The notes beneath the pieces are model-generated. The model saw only the letters and a program-made list of their open reading frames with translations. It did no database searches and was not told the DNA's origin. DNA of 64,000 nt from Brachyhypopomus gauderio (taxonomy: Eukaryota > Chordata > Actinopteri > Gymnotiformes > Hypopomidae), in assembly GCF_052324685.1 (NCBI RefSeq), contig NC_135222.1, positions 13,031,873 through 13,095,872 on the forward strand, in the 5' to 3' direction. Below are positions 46,676 through 64,000 of the stretch, in pieces. The translations under genes were made by a program, and so were the position numbers. How positions within the stretch are numbered: the first letter of the stretch is position 1; the number at the start of each line of letters is the position of its first letter.

Positions 46676-47996
46676 ATTTGAGGTAGAACTGCACGTTAGC
46701 TTCGAGTTGAGAAGTACTTAAGAGAATTACGAATGGGTCATAACACTCTTATGTTGCGAACAAGTTTAAAGTCCGACAATATATGCGAAGAGTTTCGGTA
46801 AACACTCGTAAATTTAAGAACGTTCTTAAGTACGAGGTTACGAAGTACGTAGGCAAGGCAAGTTTATAGCACCTTTTATACAGACCGGCAATTCAGTGTT
46901 TTGTGCTTTACACAAGAAAATAGCGTTACGACTGTCGGAAACTCACCCATGTATTATTAAGTATGTTTGAAAACAGGATGATGTGTGTTGTGTAAATAAA
47001 GTCGAACACATGCAGTCATTTTTCACAATTCACATCTTTTCACGCATACACGGGTGCTCTACAAATCTAGCTATATATAAAAATATTTTTTCCTGATTAT
47101 GATTTTCACTCTTCTCACATCCATGCTCACATGTTCATGCAAGAATATCTTTCAACCATTCCAGCAGCTTTTCTCGTGTTTTTTTTTGTCCATTGTCTTA
47201 GTGTGTGCGTGCGAGAAATACAGGTCCAACACATTTCACCCCTCCCCAGGATTGCCTGATGCACTTTTTTTCATTCACTCCAGGTACACGTAGTGGTCTA
47301 TGTCTTGTCTGTATGAGATTAATAAAAAAAATGAAATAAGCTTTTATATAGTAATAAGCTATTATAATACTTTGCTAAAGAGCACACTTATAATATAATT
47401 ATAATTATTATAGTTTATTATAATAGTTTGCTAAAGAGGAATTTCTGGACTTTCTGACTGAAGAGTATTTTTACTGAGGAAAAAAGGTAAAACTCACTTT
47501 TTAATGTACTCTTTTTAAATTCATTAATCTAATTTGTTTAATTAATCAAATCCAAGTTCTCTCAAATATGACAGAAACCAATTCAAACATCAAGCTTAAA
47601 CAACAAAGTCGTTTAAGAAAAAGTCGTTCAAGATTTGAGTGTCGATTAACTGAATACTGTCACTTTACATTTGCCAATTGGAATTAAAGTACATAGCGCA
47701 CCTGCACCAGAAATACCAGAAACTGTGGCATCATTTCTCTGAATGTATGTGCAGTCTTTCTGTCTCCGGTAAAACATGCGCGCATATCGTCCTGCCTTAT
47801 AAAACAATAATTACATTAATAATTTATAGGTTACACATTTTCTTTAACACATCCGGAAAATAACCAGATAAATTACTTGTTCTTAAATACACAACCGTTA
47901 AAATGATATATCTGAATCATAGATTTTTCTGGAAATATACGATGGTGAAAACATGAAACACAAACTGCATGAAAACAGCCTAGGTGAAACGTTTGT

Positions 47997-48068
47997 TGCA
48001 TTTTTTACATTTTACATTTACGGCATTTGGCAGACGCCCTTATCCAGAGCGACTTACATTTTTAGATA
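47997..48068 (-). repeat. SINE/LINE 3' tail
   Basis: TTACATTTACGGCATTTGGC, then AGACGCCCTTATCCAGAGCG and ACTTACATTT are the reverse of the tail of the SINE at 50885. Confidence 0.8.
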
Positions 48069-48877
48069 TATCCGTTAGATTACACCAGCAATTTCAGCTG
48101 TTTAAACGTTACTTCAGTTTTTAGTTTCGGGTTTACGCGTATTGAACAATTACCGTCTATTGTGGCACTGACCATTAGTAGCTTTAAACACTGTGTATCT
48201 GGCAGAACAGGAACGTTTACCCCCACCCAAGTCGCAACTGCAGCGTCCCCGGCCTCCACCGCCCCTTGCAGCTAGCGCTCCTCCTCGAAACCAGTTTTAA
48301 CCCGATTTAATACTGACTTCTGGTTTAACCAGTGTAAAACTACAGATAGACTTAATCCCGATTTCTGATTTTATTCAGACTTCATACTATAAATTTAAAT
48401 GAATGTGCAAATATTTAATTAACTATAATAATTAAATAATTGATCATTTAGGCTAATTAACGATATTAATGGAATCAAATCAAGCAACTCAAGTAAAATA
48501 GTTTATGGAGAAAGTAGAGCTAGGCCTAATTATGGAATGAATGAAGTGTAAACAACAAATAGGTTACAGACTTCTGTGTTTCACGTTTAGGCTCTATTGG
48601 AGCAAGTAGCCTATAATTGAACAAGCTTAATAGATATTGCGGTATCAAAACAGGGTAACACTGAGTTAACCTGGGATACATGAGTAGAACATGTAGCATC
48701 TAATCTCGGTGTATACGTGCAAGTAATTTATTATACTGTATTCGATGTGGGATTACAACTATAAAACAACTATTCTAAAATGTGCATCTTGTATACGGCC
48801 CTGAATGTGGCAGGCAGACTGTTGGCCATGCAATACAGAACAATTCTACATCTTTGGTGCCCTAAGTGTTTGGTATA

Positions 48878-49174
48878 CTGTTCTAGATATACATTTCGTT
48901 TTTCTCCCTACAAGGATGGTATAACTGCCCGAACGCCTTATTAAATCACACTGAAAGTCTGATTATGAGATTTAAAGACTCAGTTATACTTTCGTGTGTG
49001 ACCGTAGCGCGTGACTCCGCGCAGGCTCGCAAGGTGTGCGGAGTCACGCGCTACGGTCACACGCGAAAGTATAACAGAGTCTTTAAATCTCATAATCAGA
49101 CTTTCATTGTGATTTAATAAGGCGTTCGGGCAGTTATACCATAGGGAGAAAAACGAAATGTATATCTAGAACAG
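48878..49174. repeat. 297-bp near-perfect palindrome
   Basis: Arms of about 140 bp with a spacer near 12-15 bp around 49025. The left arm starts CTGTTCTAGATATACATTTC and the right arm ends GAAATGTATATCTAGAACAG. The centre holds GGAGTCACGCGCTACGGTCA opposite TGACCGTAGCGCGTGACTCC. Only a few mismatches are seen. No target duplication is obvious. Confidence 0.9.
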
Positions 49175-49977
49175 AATGGCTGAAGCGTTTATCTGGTAGT
49201 ATAAACACACACGCTTCAAAACAGGGGAACATTTACCCGACGAATTTCAATGTTGCATTGTGTTCCAGGTTTGAAGAGTGCTGGAGTTTAGGCTAAAGTA
49301 CTTGAAAATGCTTGAAATTGTAACTATGGTTAGGCAGAATCATTTTAACAGATCCCATAATCTTCTAAAACCTGCTTTTTCTATTAGCCATATATATATA
49401 AAATCTCAGGGTACACACATTTACTTGCATGTTAGATATATGTTCCAATAGAGTTGCAGTCACAAAAAGGGTACACAAAAGTTGAATTAGCATATTTCTT
49501 TCATTTAAAATGTACAAATTTGAATGGTGCTACAAATAAATAAATAATCATTCCCCTGTACTGATGCACAAATATCAAGGTAATTACCTGCCCAGATAAC
49601 CAGGGTTTCTCTCATTCTTTTGTTTTTTGACTGGCAAAAAACGACAGATAGTCATTAACTCTGCCCAAAGGGTTATTGGGTGCTACTGCATTCCCTAGAA
49701 GATATTAGCTCTCACTGCCTCAGGTGGAGTAGTTCTATTCTCAGAGACTCCTCACACCCTACATATTACCTTTCCCTCTGGCTATTAGAATGTTAACAAC
49801 CAGTAATAACTGCAATCATTTGCACTGTTCAATACCATCGACGAGAATGTGCAATTTAAAATGCGCAATAACTACTGTAAGCCATTGCTTATTTCATTAA
49901 TTCCCTTTTATGTTACCTTTTATCTTTATTTATTCTTAGCTCTGTTCCTGACGTTTGAGATACATGTTTCTTTTTAA

Positions 49978-60044
<10,067 letters not shown>

Positions 60045-60273
60045 GGATTCTGTGAATCCACCACCAGAGGGCACAAACCAAACATTGAAAGTTGCAGTGC
60101 CTGTGATCTTCATCTGTTCGTGGTTATATGTTTCCAAATCTGTTATTTGTTTTATATTCATCTAAAAATAATGAATTTCTCAGGAATTAACATGAGTATT
60201 TTTATATGTTGTTCTGAAGAACACTAATGTTTACTGTCTAAAGTCAACCTTGACACTGAAGTAACTTTCAACT

Positions 60274-60279
60274 AATAAA
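60274..60279 (+). promoter_or_regulatory. gfus polyadenylation signal
   Basis: An AATAAA hexamer lies 230 bases after the gfus stop codon, followed by GT-rich sequence from 60286. It is the best candidate for the 3' end of the transcript. Confidence 0.55.
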
Positions 60280-60483
60280 ATATTTGTGAAGTTTGTGTAA
60301 TGTTTGTGAAGTGGGCAGAAAACAAATTTGGATTCATGGTTGTATGTGTGGTGACCCTTTATATTATAAATAAATACGTAAACTATCAGTAATACACAAT
60401 TTTGCCAAAAGTATATCGGGTTGAGGTAAGGACTCTGTGCAGGCCAGTCAAATTCATCCACAACATCCATGTTATTATGGACC

Positions 60484-62218
60484 ACAGGGGCGGACTGGGG
60501 AGAAAAAGTGGCCCGGGAGTTCCTGACAGACTGGCCCACTAATATATTATATATATTAGGGGTGGGCACAGATTAATTTTTTTATCTAGATTAATCTCAC
60601 TGAAATCTTGAAATTAATCTAGATTAATCTATATTAAAATGGCTCATATGCGTGCTACCCAAGTAATGACTAAAATTCAGTTTTTGAGATAGGGTTTCTT
60701 AATACAGAGGGTGCATTAGACCAGGGGCTCATCTCCTGTTTCCAAAATGCATCAATGACTGCTTGAGGAAGCTGTTCTACTTTGATACTTGAAGAAAAAA
60801 AACATGCTCAATAAAATGTAGGCTACTCGTGTTCAACGGTTTATTCAGTTAAACATGAATTTGTAAGCCTACATACTGTACATTAAAAGGGGTTGATAAC
60901 ATGTTTATTCAGCTAAACATGATATTTGAAATGTAAGCCAACATTTAGTACATTTAACCTCACGGACGTAATTTGGGGGGGACTTTTTCAAAAGCCGGTT
61001 TTAACTGTTAATAAGAAATATTTAAATAGCGACGAATCTAGCGTTAGGACCATGCAGAAAACGACCGCTCCGAGCTCCGCTCCGGTAACACTACGTTCCT
61101 AAAAATGAATTTGCCACGAAGCAAACCGGGCGACTTCGTGGCGGCATCCCACAGGTTTGAAAACTCGTTCTCGCCCCCACTGTGCAATTTGGTTAGGAAT
61201 ACAGCCGAGCTAAACTATCAAGTTGAAAGTCATCATAGTTTGCTTACCCATTTTGACCCAGTTCCCAACCCAACTTTAAGAATAGATTAAAGGCGATAAT
61301 TTTTTATATCAAATTAACGAATATATATATATATATATATGGCGAACGTAAATTGTTACCGGGGCGGTGTATACAACCGTCAGAGCAGATGGACGATATC
61401 CTGTCATTCATCCACTACTTTTTAATGTCATGCGATCTACCCGAATTCCTTCGCGATCGACCGACACTTCCTCAATCGCGATCGACATAATGGGCACCCC
61501 TGCTGTATATGAATCTATACATGGCACGTAGTGTATATGACGGCGTTTATTGTCATATGGACAATATTAATTCCAGCAATAATATGATTACAAAGCCACA
61601 TAGTGGCTTTTAAATAGTAATCATAAGACCACCAACAAGTTGTTTTACGCAAAGTGCATCCTAAAGAACAACCTACAACTCTAACGTTGGTATTTCTTCC
61701 TCTTACCTATTTGTAGTGGTTAGTTTTAATCTAAGAATTTCAATAGCTTAAAAAAACAGTGCGCAGTGCTCTGGAACCTTTAAGACCGCCACTTGCGTCC
61801 GTGTTAACCGTGTTAAGGTAATTTGTAGATGATGCCTTAGACGTTGCAGAGGCGACAGCAGTACATTTAAAATACTATGTTATCTACAATTTAAACTTCT
61901 GTATGTTTTCGTAGTCCGGCCCGGATTTTCTGGGACAAGTTGGTTTTTTTTCTGATCTCCGCTGCATACAGTCAGCCCGCGGCCCGGTCCAACTTGTTCA
62001 TGTGTTTACAGGCTCAGTCCGCGGCCGCGCAGGTTTGCCTGACTGGAGCGTTGGGAGGTAATAGACACCGTTAAACAGCAGCGTGACTACGGGCCGGGGC
62101 CGCAGTGCGCGGCAGTGGCTCCTCCACGGGCTGAGTTAAACCACCAGCCCACCGACCCACTAACCCATCGGCCCACCGGGGAAATCTCCGGTAGCAATGT
62201 ATGCCAGTCCGCCCCTGT
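60484..62218. mobile_element. hAT-type element B, copy 2, inverted
   Basis: The ends ACAGGGGCGGACTGG and CCAGTCCGCCCCTGT are flanked by TATGGACC on both sides (60476-60483, 62219-62226). The left end matches the right end of copy 1 and vice versa; GTGCGCAGTGCTCTGGAACC at 61760 matches copy 1 near 45090 in reverse. The interior carries a partial copy of the 13791 MITE (61341-61500). Confidence 0.85.
61341..61500. repeat. Partial copy of the 13791 hAT MITE
   Basis: Shares CCTTCGCGATCGACCGACAC and ends GGGCACCCCTG like the MITE at 13791. The left end is missing; it sits next to a TA run at 61320. Confidence 0.75.
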
Positions 62219-62254
62219 TATGGACCTTGCTTTGTGCACTGTTGCATAGTCATG

Positions 62255-62995
62255 TTAGAAGAAGAAGGGGTCAGCTCCAAACTGTTCCCACAAAGTTGCG
62301 AGCATGGAATTGTCCAAAATGTCTTGGTATGCTGAAGCATTCAGAGTTCCTTTCACTAAGGGGCCAAGCTGAGCTCCTGAAAAACAACACCACACCATAA
62401 TCCCCCCTCCACCAAACTTTACACTTGGCACAATGCAGTCAGACAAGTACAGATCTCCTGGAAACCGCCATACCCAGACTCGTCCATCAGATTGCCAGAT
62501 GGAGAAGCGCAATTTGTCACCCCAGAAAACGCGCCTCCACTGCTCTAGAGTCTAGTGGCGGTGTGTTTTACACCACTGCATCAGACACTTTGCATTGCAC
62601 TTGGTGATGTGATGGCTTGGATGCCGCTGCTCGACCATGGAAACCCATTCCTTGAAGCTCTCTGCGCACTGTTCTTGAGCTAATCTGAAGGCCACATGAA
62701 GTTTGGATGTCTGTAGTGATTGACTCTGCAGAAAATTGGTGACTTCTTTGCACTATATGCTTCATCATCCACTGACCCCACTCCAATTTATGTGACTTTC
62801 CACTTCATAGCTGAGTTGCTGTTGCTCCCAAACACTTCCATTTTCTTATAATACAGCTGACAGTTGACTGTGGAATTTTTAGGAGTGAGTTAATTTCATG
62901 ACTGTTTTTGTTGCACAGGTGGCATCCTATCACAGTTCCACAATGGAATTCACTGAGCTCCCGAGAGCGACCCATTTTTTCTCAAATATTTGTAA
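62255..62995 (-). pseudogene. Tc1-like transposase remnant
   Basis: Minus frames 62786-62568 and 62512-62255 carry [60 protein letters not shown] and [23 protein letters not shown] residues. These are the second helix-turn-helix and the GGG box of a Tc1 family different from the one at 24272. The catalytic D/E parts are lost around the hAT insertion. Confidence 0.8.
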
Positions 62996-63112
62996 AAAAC
63001 AGTCTACATGCCTAGGTGCTTAATTTTATACACCTGTGGCCCTGGAAGTGAATAGAACACCTGATTCTAATCATTTAGATGAATGAGCAAATACTTTTGG
63101 CAATATAGTGTA

Positions 63113-64000
63113 TATGAATTATGTAGCTGAAGTGAATTTCAGGATTAATCAAGACTTTTGATTAACTGTAAATAAGATTAGTTCATAATATGATGCATTG
63201 AGTTTTTCCCCCATTGTTTGTAGTGTAAGGTTCATATCTGTAGACCTCAGAAGTCACAGAGCATGTAACAGGTAGAATACATACTGTGTGTACTTGATGT
63301 ACTCAGCAAGCTGTTGTTAGGCTCACAATTGGGTTTTGCTGGTGTCGGACCTTCCCTTACGAGTCAACTCTCCTCCAATTCACTCATGACATTAAGTCAC
63401 TGAGACACTGTTGAAAGTTTATTAATAATCCACAAAGGACCACTCACAGTGTTACCATGTGTGTTGTTGTACCGAAGCCATTACAAAAGAACGATCACTT
63501 CATCATACTCATTGCTGTTTAGTGCAGAGAAGTTTGATTGAATTGCTGGGTGATGAGGTCTACTGTACACGATCCTAATCACACCACACAGCTGCATTGG
63601 GTCCCATCTTTGGGTGTGACTGATATTGCTTTTTGGGTTGGTTCCTCCTGGACTTCAACCCCCTTCAAAAGTGTGGGAAAGGGTCCCAGTCTAGAATATG
63701 TACATACAAAGATGAATGACTATCAAGAAGGTTTCTTCATGCTGGGAGAGCAGTAGGAAAGGAGAAGTGCGATCAAGCCCTTGCTTGGTTTATTTAATCA
63801 AACATCCTAGGGAAGAAGGCATGAAAAGTATACAGCTAGGCCAGTATGGAGCAGATATTTTCTCAAAAATCCTTCACTTTCAGATGAGTTAAACAAAGTG
63901 TGATGAACCCGAGTAAGTATAGTGGTACACAAACTTCAAGAAGTGACGGCATGGCTGACCAACAATAGGAATGTGAAATTCTGCTTCTCTTCAAGCAAAC
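63113..64000. other. No gene or element recognised
   Basis: One frame of 72 codons (63538-63756) has no recognised domain. No repeat ends are seen. Confidence 0.4.

Larger units (their letters stand above)
60395..63110 (-). mobile_element. Tc1-like element split by hAT element B
   Basis: The left end, TACACAATTTTGCCAAAAGT at 60393, and the right end, in reverse, TACACTATATTGCCAAAAGT, are the inverted repeats, with TA flanks. The transposase pieces are on the minus strand at 62255-62786. The TATGGACC site of the hAT insertion lies within the 3' half. Confidence 0.85.

Overview
The window is TE-rich DNA from a ray-finned fish. The evidence is a teleost-type repeat mix (L2 LINE 3' tails, Tc1 elements, hAT MITEs, tRNA-derived SINEs, BEL/Pao and Gypsy LTR elements, an R2-type LINE with a restriction-like endonuclease) and one vertebrate gene with introns. 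The SINEs and L2 tails look like those of otophysan fishes, but the species cannot be settled from this sequence.

The only host gene I can support fully is GDP-L-fucose synthase (gfus/tsta3), + strand, nine coding exons between 50050 and 60044. All splice phases agree, and the exons sum to 969 nt, or 322 residues plus a stop. Its introns hold a LINE with a SINE inside it, LINE pieces, a 26-bp minisatellite starting a few bases after a donor site, a second SINE, a hAT MITE, and a 45-bp minisatellite that includes the splice acceptor and coding start of the sixth coding exon.

1-13000: decayed repeats. These include L2 tails, a Gypsy RNase H remnant, two solo LTRs with perfect 5-bp target duplications (2267-2532 and 8172-8472), a DDE transposase remnant, a gag-like ORF, a Tc1 fragment, and a minus-strand L2 inserted into a plus-strand L2 tail (9831-12672). 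13000-16300: a zinc-ribbon/DDE integrase gene, broken by a 253-bp hAT MITE, converges on exons of a HECT E3-like gene. Both end near a patch of hAT-like sequence between them. 18329-20386: a complete LTR-flanked non-autonomous element with an acidic, repeat-rich ORF.

20567-37897 is a stack of nested transposons. A Gypsy element with Gmr1-like domain order (integrase end before RT) is split by an R2-type LINE. That LINE is split by a BEL/Pao element with near-identical LTRs, which is in turn split by a Tc1 element with an intact 344-aa transposase. 37921-42035 is a hAT element in a TG repeat with a second hAT element inside it.

42300-50000 holds a MITE containing a LINE, a hAT-like element with repeats inside, foldback sequences and a 297-bp near-perfect palindrome. 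60395-63110 is a Tc1-like element split by an inverted relative of the 44802-46240 hAT-like element.
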